Shown here piece after piece: positions 35,576-47,650 of a stretch of DNA of 64,000 bases (position 1 is the stretch's first letter; every line of letters starts with the position of its first letter). The DNA is taken from positions 25,898,501-25,962,500 of the forward strand of contig NC_080577.1 in assembly GCF_029962835.1 (NCBI RefSeq), in the 5' to 3' direction. The stretch comes from Magnolia sinica (lineage: Eukaryota; Streptophyta; Magnoliopsida; Magnoliales; Magnoliaceae). The position numbers and the translations under genes are program-made. A model generated the notes under the pieces. The model saw only the letters and a list, made by a program, of their open reading frames with translations, was not told the origin of the DNA and ran no database searches.

Positions 35576-36255
35576 TTGTTTCGGTCCAATTGGATTTAGG
35601 ATTCTCTCTTATCATAATTCATAGTCTTAGGTTTTTACTAACTTAAGCTAAATTTTTTTTAAGAAACTAACCTATTTCCTGTTTTGTAGGGTCCTGACAT
35701 AAACTGCTAATTTGGTAATCTCTTTCTAAATTCTCTATTTTTTTTTAATTTCTATTTTTAGAATTAGGGTTTTATTTTTATTTATTTTTTTTTAGAAATT
35801 TTCTATTTCTAGGCTTTCTTTTTTTTAGAAATTTCTTATTTTCTAATTTTAGATTTTGATTCTTCTTTCAAGTAACTTTTTATTTTCTAGTTTTAAATTT
35901 TTTTTCCCTTTTTAGAAACTAACTTAGCTTTTATTTCTAAGATTAGAAACTTTCTTTTTTAGAAATTAACCGTTGCTTATGATTTTTTCTAGCATTATTT
36001 TAGGAAATTTAATTTATTTTTGTTTTCTTTTTGTTTATAGGAATTGAGGAAGGAAGCTGCTAAATAACATTGTCTTCAAAAGGAGGAGCTCTTAAATCTT
36101 CAGACATTCATCATCTCCTTTTCCGGGTTCTTCTTTCCAATTCTCATTTACATAGCTTTTTCTTGTTTTAGGAATTCATAACTTTTTCTTTTAGTCTTAT
36201 TCATCTTAGGTTGCATCTTAGTTTAGTTTTCTTTCTTATATTGATAACATAGTTT

Positions 36256-39200
36256 ATGCTAGGACGTAGATCTCTGAATATAGAATTAGCACCTTTTGAT
36301 CCTGAAATAGAAAGAACCTTTCGTAGAAGATTTAGAAACATTCTGTTTGAAATGGCGGAAGAGAATGGAACTAAAGCTCTTAGAGATTATTCAGCTCCTG
36401 TCCAATTCAATGCGCCTTCATGTATAGTGTTGCCTGCCACCACAGCAGCACACTTTGAACTTAAACCTGGGGTCATACAATTGTTGCCCTCCTTTTATGG
36501 TTCAGATAAGGAGGATCCATATCATCATGTGAAAGAATTCTTAGACATTTGCTCCACCTTTAAGTTCCAAAACTTTTCAGACGATTCGATCCGTTTGCGC
36601 CTTTTTCCTCTCTCTTTGAAGGATAAGGCGAAAGCATGGTTGAATTCTCTAGGAGTTGGGTCTATCACTACATGGGACCAACTGTCTAAGAAGTTCTTAA
36701 ACAAATTCTTCCCGGTTCACAAAACTAATGCTCTCCGTAGAGAAATTACGAATTTCACACAAAAAGAGGGTGAGCACTTTCATGAATGTTGGGAAAGATG
36801 GAAGGACTTACTTCTTAAATGTCCACACCATGGTTTTGAAAAGTGGCAACAAGTTCAATACTTTTATGACGGTCTGACACCCTAAAATCATCGCATGGTT
36901 GACGCCACCAGTGGAGGGTCATTCATGACCAAAAGTGATGTTGAAGCGTGGAATTTCTTTGAGACCTTGTGTGAAAATTCCCAGCAATGGAACTACTCAA
37001 ATAGAGGTGAAAGGAGTCCCCAACCACAGAAGAAATGTGGTATATATGAGGTAGGAGTCACGACAGATCTTTATGCCAAAATTGATAGCCTGACAAAGAA
37101 AGTGGATGCTTTAATGTTAAATAATGGACCTCCACAAACAACTCAAGTCGAGTCATGTGCCATATGTTCTAGTCCCGCCCATCCTACGCCGTCTTGTCCA
37201 TCTAGTTCAGCATTTCCAGAATTTCTCCCTGAACAAGTACATGCTATGAACACCTTTCGGAGACCTGGGAATGATCCTTACTCAGACACCTACAACCCAG
37301 GGTGGGCTAGACATCCAAATTTCTCTTGGGTAAAAGGACCACAACAAGGAGGACCATCTGAAAATCCTCCTATACAACCTTACTCCCAAGTTGGCAGTCA
37401 ACAACCTCAGCAGTTCTCACAGTATTAGCAAGTGCCTCCACAATCTAGGAAACCATCTCTTGAGGACACACTCAATCTTTTTATGCAGAGTTCACTTCAA
37501 TTTCAAAAAGACACCCAACATACCTTACTAGCTAACCAGCAGAGTTTACATGCAAATGCGCAATCCATTGCCAAGCTGGAAGTACAATTGGGTCAACTTG
37601 CTGTCACATTGAGTGAGAGAGAGAAGGGCAAGTTCCCTAGTCAACCCGTGGTAAATCCAAAAGGACAGTATGAGATTGACTCTAATTCAAACCAAGAACA
37701 ATATCATGAGCAAGCCAAATCAATCATTACCCTTAGGTCCGGTAAACAGATCGAGAACAAAGTAGAGATGCCTAGGGAAGAATCAAAGTCCAATGCGGAA
37801 GATCAAAATGAAATGGAGAGACATACTAGTGCATCCAAAGTCCAACAACACTCTGACTCTCTAGGAACCACTCATGTGCCATCTTATGTGCCTAAAGCAC
37901 CTTTTCCTCAACGTCTGGCACCGGTTAAGAAAGGAAACAACTTTAATGAGATATTGGACATGTTTAAGCAAGTGCAAATCAACATTCCGTTGCTTGATGC
38001 TATCAAACAAGTTCCTGCTTACGCTAAGTTTCTTAAAGATTTATGCACTCAAAAGCGTAAGATGAATGTTCATAAGAAGGTCTTCCTTGCGGAGCAACTC
38101 AGGTCCATGATTCAACACAACACCCCTCCTAAATTTAGGGATCCAGGAGCTCCTACCATTTCTTGCGTCATAGGAGATCATAAGATTGAGAAGGCATTGC
38201 TTGATTTAGGGGCGAGCGTCAATTTGTTACCATATTCTGTGTATGAGCAGCTAGGACTTGGTGAGCTGAAATCAACCAAAATAACACTCCAACTAGCTGA
38301 TAGATCTGTCAAGGTGCCCCGTGGTATTATTGAAGATGTGCTGATCCAGGTTGATAAGTTTTATTTTCCAGTGAATTTCATTGTTCTAGATACTCAGCCT
38401 GTCCAGAATCCTACAAGTCAAATCCCAATTATCTTAGGATGTCCATTCTTGGCCACATCCAATGCAATCATAAATTGCAGGAATGAAATTATGAAGTTGT
38501 CCTTTGGTAACATGAAGATCAAGCTCAACGTTTTCAATGCTGGACAACAAATGTCAGACTCGGATGATATATTTGAAGTGAATATGATTGAGAGTCTAGT
38601 GCATGACTCTTTCTTTGAATCTTCCAATAACGCTCTTGAGACTTGTTTAGCACATTTTGGCGTAGATTTTGACATAGAAAATTCCATCCAAGAAGTCAAT
38701 GCATTGCTTGACTCTAATTCAGAAATGAATACAACAAAATGGAAAGCTAGAGTGGAACCTCTTCCACCATCTGAGTCTAAACTGGTCCCATCTATTGAGA
38801 AACCACCCAAAGTCGACCTTAACAATTACCTGAAACTCTCAAGTATGCATTTTTAGGACCTTCTGAAACCCTGCCTGTCATCATAGCTGCTAACCTTGAT
38901 AAAGAACAGGAGGGTAAGTTGCTTAATGTTATTAGAGAACATAAGGCAGCTATTGGGTGGACAATAGCGGACATAAAGGGAATAAGCCCCACGGTGTGTA
39001 TGCATCGTATTCATCTTGAAGAAAACGCAAAAACATCGCATGAAATGCAAAGGAGGCTTAACCCTAACATGAAAGAGGTCGTTCGGGCTGAGGTGCTAAA
39101 ATTGTTAGATGTTGGTATCATTTACCCCATTTCTGATAGCACATGGGTCAGTCCAGTTCAAGTTGTTCCTAAAAAGTCTGGGATTACGGTGAAAAAGAAT

Positions 39201-41714
39201 GAGGATAATGAGTTAGTACCAACGCGCATGACTACGGGTTGGCGAGTTTGTATTGATTACCATAAACTGAACCTGGTCACAAGGAAGGATCACTTTCCTC
39301 TTCCTTTCATAGATCAGATGCTTGAGAGATTGGTAGGGCATAGCTATTATTGTTTCCTGGATGGTTATTTCGGGTATAATCAGATTCCCATTGCTCCCGA
39401 GGATCAAGAGAAAACCACATTTACATGTCCTTTTGGCACATATGCCTATCGGCGTATGCCATTTGGATTATGTAATGCGCCTGTGACCTTCCAACGATGC
39501 ATGATGAGTATTTTTTCAGACATGGTTGAGCGTTTTCTTAAGATTTTCATGGATGATTTTTCAATTTTCGGCTCTTCATTTGATGAATGTTTATACCATC
39601 TATCTCTTGTCTTGGAAAGATGTGAAAAAACGAACCTGGTATTGAATTGGGAAAAGTGTCATTTTATGGTTCAAAAAGGGATTGTACTTGGGCATGTTAT
39701 TTCAAGTAAAGGCATTGAAGTTGATAAAGCCAAGATTGATTTAATTTCTAGTCTTCCTCCACCCAGAACGGTTAAGGAGATTAGATCATTCTTAGGGCAT
39801 GCCGGATTCTACAGGAGATTCATTAAGGATTTTAGCAAAATTTCTCGACCCTTATGCAATTTACTAGCTAAAGATGTTGCTTTTGTCCTTAATGATGAGT
39901 GTCGGCAAGCTTTTGATAAGTTGAAGCATTTACTAACTTCTGCTCCAATCATCCAACCACCTAATTGGAATTTACCTTTTGAGCTTATGTGTGATGCTTC
40001 GGATTATGCTGTTGGAGCCGTCCTAGGACAGAGATTGAACAAAATGCCTCATGTCATTTATTATGCTAGTAGGACTCTAAATGATGCACAGCTCAACTAC
40101 TCTACCACTGAAAAAGAATTGTTGGCAGTGGTATTTGCTCTAGACAAATTCAGGTTGTATCTCATAGGGTCAAAGGTTATAGTGTTCTCAGATCATGCAA
40201 CATTAAAATATCTTCTCTCTAAAAAAGACGCTAAACCTCGATTGATTCGGTGGATTCTCTTGCTACAAGAATTCGATATTGAAATTCGGGATAAAAAGGG
40301 TTCCGAAAATGTGGTAGCTGACCATTTGTCTAGACTTGTTTTAGAGTCCACAGTGGATCCTTTGCCAGTCAATGAGTCTTTCCCTGATGAACAACTTATA
40401 ACTCTTTCTCAATTACCTTGGTACGCAGACATTATAAACTATCTTGTTACAGGTCAACTTCCTTCTCATTGGACTAAACAAGATAAATCCAAATTTCTTG
40501 CTGAGGTTAAACATTTCTTTTGGGATGACCCATACTTATTCAAAATTTATCCTGATCAGATTATTAGGAGATGTGTGCCTGAGAGTGAGTTTCATAGTAT
40601 AATCTCCTTTTGTCATGATCATGCATGTGGTGGTCATTTTGGTTCAAAGAAAACAACTGCGAAAGTCTTACAAAGTGGATTTTATTGGCCTACACTGTTT
40701 CGAGACACCCATGCCTTTTGTTCAACATGTGATAAATGCCAACGTACGGGTAATATTTCCCACAGGAACATGATGCCACTTACCAATATTCTCATTGTTG
40801 AAATATTTGATGTTTGGGGTATTGACTTCATGGGCCCATTTCCCCCGTCATTTGGTTATGTGTATATCCTTGTGGCCGTCGACTATGTCTCTAAGCGGAT
40901 TGAAGCAGTGCCATGTAAAACGAATGATCACAGAGTTGTGATCCGTTTCTTAAAAGAAAATATCTTTTCTCGTTTTGGCACTCCTCGAGCAATTATAAGT
41001 GATGGGGGTACTCATTTTTGCAATAAACCGTTTGAATCTTTAATGAAGAAATATTCCATCACTCATAAAGTTGCAACGCCATATCATCCCCAAACAAGTG
41101 GTCAAGTTGAGGTGTCAAATCGGGAGATTAAACAAACTTTAGAGAAAACGGTTCGCCCCGATCGTAAGGATTGGTCGCAACGGTTGAATGATGCTCTTTG
41201 GGCATATCGTACGGCCTTCAAAACTCCGATTGGAATGTCTCCGTATAGGCTTGTATTTGGGAAAGCCTGTCACTTACCTGTGGAATTAGAACATCATGCT
41301 TATTGGGCCATCAAAACTTTTAATTTTGATTTACACAAGGCTGGATCACACCGTAAACTTCAACTCAATGAGTTAGAGGAAATTCGAAATGAGGCATATG
41401 AGAATGCAAAAATTTATAAAGAGCGGACAAAAATCTTCCATGATAAATCAATTCTTCGCAAGACATTTGAACCGAACCAGAAAGTATTATTGCACAATTC
41501 CAGGCTACGCCTCTTTCCTGGAAAACTACGTTCGAGATGGTATGGTCCTTATCGAGTGGTAAAAGTATTCCCTCATGGAGCAGTTGAGATTCAAAATTTA
41601 ACAGACGGGAATATCTTCAAAGTAAATGGTCAACGGCTGAAACCATATTTAGATGATTTGGTGAATAAAGATGTGGAGGAAATTTATTTGGCGGACCCAG
41701 GTTATCAAGATTGA
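36256..41714 (+). pseudogene. gag-pol of the Athila element
   Basis: In order: gag (36256 to about 37430; PSFYGSDKEDPYHHVKEF, KAKAWLNSLGVGSITTWDQL, REITNFTQKEGEHFHECWER), a linker rich in Gln and Lys, aspartic protease (about 38160-38460; ALLDLGASVNLLPYSVYEQL, the usual Athila form), reverse transcriptase (about 39060-39720; [26 protein letters not shown] with the catalytic DD), RNase H (about 39960-40340; [15 protein letters not shown]) and integrase (about 40600-41500; zinc-binding [33 protein letters not shown]). The pol part is one long frame of 931 codons. About three breaks in total lie in the region, so it is scored as a fossil. Confidence 0.93.
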
Positions 41715-43034
41715 TTAGTTCATGGTCCATTCTTGTCTGGCTGAAGACGTTAAACTTAGCGCTCCTGGGAGGCAACCCATCTTTTCATTTCATTTCATTT
41801 TCCTAGTTAGTTAGTTCAATGTTTGTGGGTAACATTACTGCAAACCCTCACGAGACTACAACTCGTCCACTAGGGGTAACCTAGCGGTTTAAAGGCTTGT
41901 TGCATACGCTAAATGCAATCGAGAGCACCTGCGAAAGTGGTATAGATAGGATTTTCTTTTTGCGTTTTTATCATTTTGCTTTTGTTGATTTCTCTCTTAT
42001 GCTGACCCACTCTTACACTGATATCTTTCCATCACTCCACTTTTATTTTCGTTGTCCCATGTGCATTGCATGTTTATTTCTTTTACATTGAGGACAATGT
42101 AGGTTTTAGGTTGGGGGTGAGCGATTAGATTTATTTTCTTGGTCTTGAGCACTAATTGTGAAAATTTTTAAAATTTTCTGGAATTTCTTATGCATCTGAA
42201 GTGATTGTGAAGGATAAGGGTGATTTTAACATTGCAAGGTACAGAATATGGGTAATTTATAACTCTTGGATTCAGCCATCGGTTAGATTTCACAGTTAAG
42301 TTTAAATTGTTAACCCATGATTAGAACTTTTAAACATTGATTGAGTCATGATCTCACATATCACATCTCGGTTGCACATTAAGGTTCCGTTTCAACATTG
42401 AATGATTAACTTAGTAATCACTAAGCATGCAAGAAACCAGCCTGAAATTTTTAGCTTCAGTCTATAACTAAGAATTGAGAGAAAGCGTAAGTCATATAAT
42501 CTTCACCATAGGTTTGCTCCCTATAGATGAAGATTCAATTCCCCATGGTTGACATGAGAAAAGGGTTAGGTGTATAATCTTTACCATAGGTTTGCTCCCT
42601 ATAGGTGAGGATTTGATTCCCTTCCTTGGCGTTACTGTTCAAGAAAAAAATCAAAGGCTAATAGAATGAAAAGTTAATCTGTAAGGCAAGCGTTGGTTTC
42701 AGTTGTCATGCATTCCGTTGTTAATTACTAATGATATCATGAAATTGACAATTGGATCTCTTAATGATAGTAAGCCGAGATTACACTATACGCTCGTGGA
42801 ACTCAATGTTTAGAATATTCTAATTAATGGATTAATATTTTGAAATTGATTATGAAGTTTACCGTGAGCTTGATTCTAGAAAGAAAAATTCTGTGCACCG
42901 TTCATGAATCTTAAGATTCTCGCGCCTCGACGATCTATTCACAAGTCACTCGGGTTCTCAGGAATTATCTTTTATTTCTAAAATTATTTTTCGCATGTTT
43001 TGCTCGGGACTAGTAAAATGCTGGTTGGGGGTTG
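41715..43034 (+). other. 3' internal non-coding part of the Athila element
   Basis: No envelope-like frame is found. A first purine-rich block (TTTTAGGTTGGGGGTGAGCG, about 42103-42122) is seen, and a second one, GGTTGGGGGTTG (43023-43034), abuts the 3' LTR as polypurine tract. Two diverged ~90-base direct copies of 'ATAATCTTCACCATAGGTTTGCTCCCTATAG'-like sequence lie at about 42490-42620. Confidence 0.8.
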
Positions 43035-45115
43035 TGATAAGGGTCGAATATTACATATCAGACCCTAATTAGTGTATGATTTTACGTACATGATAATGCT
43101 TAATGGAATATTTTAATTATATTTTTGTTACAGGATGAAATCAGGAGCGTTGATGGAAAAAGAGTACTACAAGCGTGGATTTGATGTTCCAAAGTCACCA
43201 GAGCAAGGGACGCACTCCAGAGAACTAAGAGTGAAGAATTCACATGCCAGGGACCCGAGGAAATCAAGTCGTTCATGTTAAAAAGGCCCAAAAATGGTCC
43301 AGAATGCAAGATCACATGGTTCTCGCCATCCGATTGACTCGAAACTTCATGCATAGCCTGGATGCCATAAATAAACCGTACATATTAAATTTCAACCATT
43401 GGATATCTTGAGAAGTGGGCCAACGGACAGATCAGCCCATTAATCTTCAATTTTAGGCCCACCTGGTCTCTGGATATGCATCGAATTTGGTCTCAACCCG
43501 TTAAATGAGGAGACAAAATAGATGGTCGGATTAGATTTTGAAAGACACATTTGAGTGGACCCCGCCTTGTGCGACATGTGCATAGTGCACATGTGCACTA
43601 TCCGTGCACCGTATTAACCAAGTCGGTCACCAGCGCTGACCCGACTTTCTTCCTAAAAACGGATGTTTCCGTTTCTGCCGCGTACATGACGTCCGGAATC
43701 CGATTTTTGCGGACGCTGGTGGGTCGCCATCATAGCTCAAGGGGATAATCCGATCCGTCCATCATGTAGAGGGGATCGAAAGGATCAAACCCAAGCTGAT
43801 ATCTGTTAACAAATCATGCACACGTGTGCGCTACAGAAGTCACAAGCGGACTACCCTGCAAGATCCAGAATGATTACAGCATGATTTCTACAATGGACCG
43901 CGTCCACGTAAATCCAAAACCATCCATATGCGGTCGAAAATTCGTCCTGCATCCAATGGGCAGATTGGATTTATCAAAATAACAACGAAGTGGGCCCCAC
44001 CATCAGAACAGCGTGAGAAAATTCACAGGGCCCCTGTTTTCGTGCGCCCGGACGCTGTCCGACTGTTGCAGCGGTTGTGGCCCACCATACTTGATCAGAT
44101 GAAAGATCTGATCCATCCATCATGAAGATGACTTGGAAACGTCCTAAGGGACGGTCTTTATTTGGAAACCGAGCAAGGAAAGATGGGATGTTATGCATCT
44201 GAACTTGGCTGCGTAAAGAAGTTCCGCACGCTGGTGCGTAAAGATCTCTCCACCGCCTACATTGCTATAAGAAGGAGGAAAAAGGCTAGAAATCGAGAGT
44301 TTTGAGAAAGCAAGAGAGAAGATAGAAGAGATCCAGGGAAGAGATCCAGAGAAGAGAAAAGAGAAGAAAAGAGAAGAAAAGAGAAGAAGAGAGAGAGAGA
44401 TGTTTTCTTTATATCAATTTTATTTTTCTTTCTTTTTATTTAAATTCATGGATTGTTAATCTTCTAGCTAGGGCTGAGATGAAGCCCCTAATTTGAATGA
44501 CTCTTGTAAGTGTTGATTTCATTTGAATTTGATTGGTTTGTTTCTTTCTCTACTGTGCTTAACTGAAATATCCGTACTTCTCCATGCTATGAGTTTAACC
44601 AAAATCTAGTTATGGATATTGTTTGGAATATTATTCTAGGCGCTTGTGTCTGACCATGAACAGGTTCCTATAGAGGAAGAAACAGGAATCTACATCTCTC
44701 CATGCCTGACTATGGATGGAAAGATGTGATCCATATGCTTTAAGGAATTATACATTCTGTGTGCCCGACCAAGGACATAGAGTGCGCTCTATTTATTTTG
44801 ATATCAATCTGGATTAGGATGAATCAACAGGTAAAACACGGTTTATGATAATTAGGGGTGGATTCGAAAGTCCTAGTCTTCTCCTTGATTGAACTTTCCT
44901 CATTATTCTTGGTTATTTTTTCCATTGATTTTTATTTAGTTTACTCAATTACTATCGCAAATATTTGTTGGATTAGTTAAGAAGAGTCTTTAATTTTGAA
45001 TTGTGACAACCAGTCCTCGTGGGAACGATCTCATAATACGTACCATATTTACATCTGATTCGTATACTTGCGAGTTTAAAATCATTTAAATCAGGTTGGT
45101 TTAAATAAAACATCA
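43035..45115 (+). repeat. 3' LTR of the Athila element
   Basis: It is 2081 bases, about 98.6% identical to the 5' LTR by eye, most differences being transitions. It ends ...AAACATCA before the AACTT duplication. Confidence 0.95.
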
Positions 45116-46229
45116 AACTTGTTTTCCAGTTGCTCTTTTAATACAATCATCGATGCTTTAACCTCAGCAATTTTGCCCTTTCCTTCTCTAATTTCATTAA
45201 TATAAGAGGTTGAAGCAATAATGGTAGTTTTTAGAATATGACCCAACCCCCTTACACGTCCTCTTTTATCAAGACCACAAACCTAAATAATAATCAGCCA
45301 TTATTAATAATGCATGTATATTAGTAACAAAAAATGTTCAGAAAGTTAAGTATGTCAAAGTGAAGAAAATGAATGAAAAACCTGTGTAACCGGGTCATGA
45401 TTTAATTCACTATGCATATAAGTCGGATCATTGGCAACTATTTCTTTTATTTTTTCCATTGTGATGCTCAGCTCCTATGAAGGGAGAGACCCATCAAAGC
45501 TAGTATGAGTTGCCAGAAACAATTCAGTTCTCGTGATTTGGGTATCAGGATTTTTTGTTGCTGTAATTTACAATGAGAAATCATGTTAATTATTTTGTAT
45601 TCTTAAATTGGATTAAAAGAAATTAAAATTATGTTAAAAACTTACAATCAACTCTGCCATCCTAGCAGACCCCTGTCGACCAGTCGTGTGAGGGAACTTC
45701 ATCTATCTTCTGAATTCCTTTCCCTTTCCACAACGAGACTTCGCCTCTTATGTAGATTCGTAATCAACGAATTTGACCCAATCTTCTAGCTTGACACCAT
45801 TAGGGCAAATTTTTTATCTCCATCATTATCATACATATCCAGGACACTTCCTCGTAATCGGTTCTTCCAGTCCTTCCATATATCATTAGCATGCTTAATT
45901 ATGGCACTTTTACAGTTGTCACTGTCGTCAACATCATATTTGGCCTATTTATTTCATTACATAGGGTAATTAGTCAACAACGATTATATTATAAACATTA
46001 AAAAGTAAAACTCATGTATTTAAATGCTTACCAAAACAGTTGACCAAACATTATCCTTGATGGTATCTGGCATAAGCCGCCAGTCTTTGTATGCAATTGA
46101 ACAATGAGTCCTGAGCACATTTCCTAGAAATGAGGTGAATTGATTTTTGTTATCTCCAGTAATCTCTCCAATTGGACTGGTTGAAACTTTTATCCTTGTG
46201 GTGCTTCCTGGGGGCAGAACTAGAAGGCC
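45116..46229 (-). pseudogene. Transposase_24-type CACTA protein, 5' and middle exons
   Basis: Minus-strand exons: 46229-46032 (PPGSTTRIKVSTSPIGEI, GNVLRTHCSIAYKDWRLMPD, ending at a GTAAGC donor), about 45944-45651 (NDIWKDWKNRLRG, and KFPHTTGRQGSARMAELI before GTAAGT, with a frame disturbance and stops between them), about 45560-45400 (TELFLATHTSFDGSLPS..., HSELNHDPVTQV) and about 45290-45116 (VCGLDKRGRVRGLGHILKTT, MIVLKEQLEN). This is the domain order of the plant CACTA Transposase_24 family, including the DWR and W-K motifs. The last exon runs into the Athila insertion and continues at 33471. It lies just downstream of the TNP2-like gene on the same strand, as in other CACTA elements. Confidence 0.75.
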
Positions 46230-46418
46230 CTACATATGACATAATTTCTAAATTTTTTTTAAAATTTATTAGTCATTTAATATGTCGCTGTAAATTATAA
46301 AGAGATGACGCTATACACATGCATATGTTTTTGCTGAATTTGAAAAAAAAAATGAAAAGGAAAATAATCTAATATAGTAAATGTAATTAAATTTACTTCA
46401 ACCTGATATGAAACTTGA

Positions 46419-47612
46419 TCAGTTTCTTTTCCGCTTCTGAATATGTGGGTTACTTGATACAATTTCTACATATGACCCTTCTTGTATATCTTCACTAGTT
46501 GGGTCATATGGATCATCTATTAAGGAAGGGCTCGAGGAACCTGCAGTCAACCTGGCCTCAAACTCTAGCAGATCCTCAAATGCATATGCATCTTTTGTTA
46601 GTCGCTTCGGAACATCTAATACAACATGCCAGTCATCTCTTGTCGGATCCTTGTAATAGAAGACCTGAGCCACCTGAGATGCATGGATAAATGGCTCATC
46701 CTCTTCCTTGATATTCCTTCTAAACCTTCCTAGGTTTACAAATATTAGATTTGTTTCAGGATCTACATAACATCCATTTGAAGTATCTTCAATATGCACC
46801 CAATCACAGTAGAACAATGTTATTTTGAAAGTGAAATAGTTTAATTCAAGAATTTGTCTAATGATACTATAGTAGGTGGCTTCCTGTTCTACCAAGTTCT
46901 TATCCCTGGCACCCACCCTGAACATAGTTAAGGCTTTCTTAGAGACCCCGCTGTTTTATATTGTCAAGTTTTTTTCAGAGTCTAACGTGCAAAAAACATA
47001 TCCATTTACTGAGTATGTACTGTATGACATGGCATCATAGCTAGGACCAGTAGCGATTCTCTTAAATTGTGACATTTCTTCATTCTCTAATTTTTCCCTT
47101 AATCAAGCATTGTAGTCTACTTCTTTTTGCACCGACGGATTGCCCCTCCTGTTTTGTCCCTTACGTGTTTGGCCATGAATGTATTCATTGTACTTCCTGC
47201 AATTCACATATAATATAATATATGAATTAAATTTTTACTTTGCATGATATAATTTAAAAACATTAAGGATAGAAACATAGACTTTTGTCAACATACCCCA
47301 GCCATTGAGCATTTTCAATGTGATGTTGTAATACCCATCTGCGTACTTATTGATATTGCACATTAGTAAGAAGATAACTTTTCCCTTTTTTATCGATTTG
47401 GAAATTATCGGCATTGTCATCACCCTCATCATAAAATATCTTTTTCACTCTCTTATGGATTCCTAACATCTTATCAGACATGTAGTCCATGCAGTACATC
47501 ATGGACTCTTCTAGTATGTAGCGTTCAACAATACAACCCTCTGGATAAGTTTGATTCGTCACATACTTTTTGTATGTTTTCATCATCCTATACACATTAA
47601 AATCAGATATAG

Positions 47613-47650
<38 letters not shown>

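Larger units (their letters stand above)
33472..45115 (+). mobile_element. Athila-lineage Ty3/gypsy LTR retrotransposon, almost whole
   Basis: It is 11,644 bases: 5' LTR 33472-35551, tRNA-Asp primer site 35558-35575, gag-pol 36256-41714, a 1.3-kb non-coding 3' part, purine tract 43023-43034 and 3' LTR 43035-45115. The target duplication AACTT is exact (33467-33471 and 45116-45120). The LTRs are about 98.6% identical by eye, so insertion is recent, about 0.5 to a few million years depending on rate. The coding part has about three breaks and looks nearly whole. No envelope-like frame is present between pol and the 3' LTR. It lies in a coding exon of the CACTA's second gene. Confidence 0.95.

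Noticed and set aside
41715-43034. Possible envelope-like gene of the Athila element
   Set aside because: No frame longer than about 65 codons and no signal or membrane pattern in this part.
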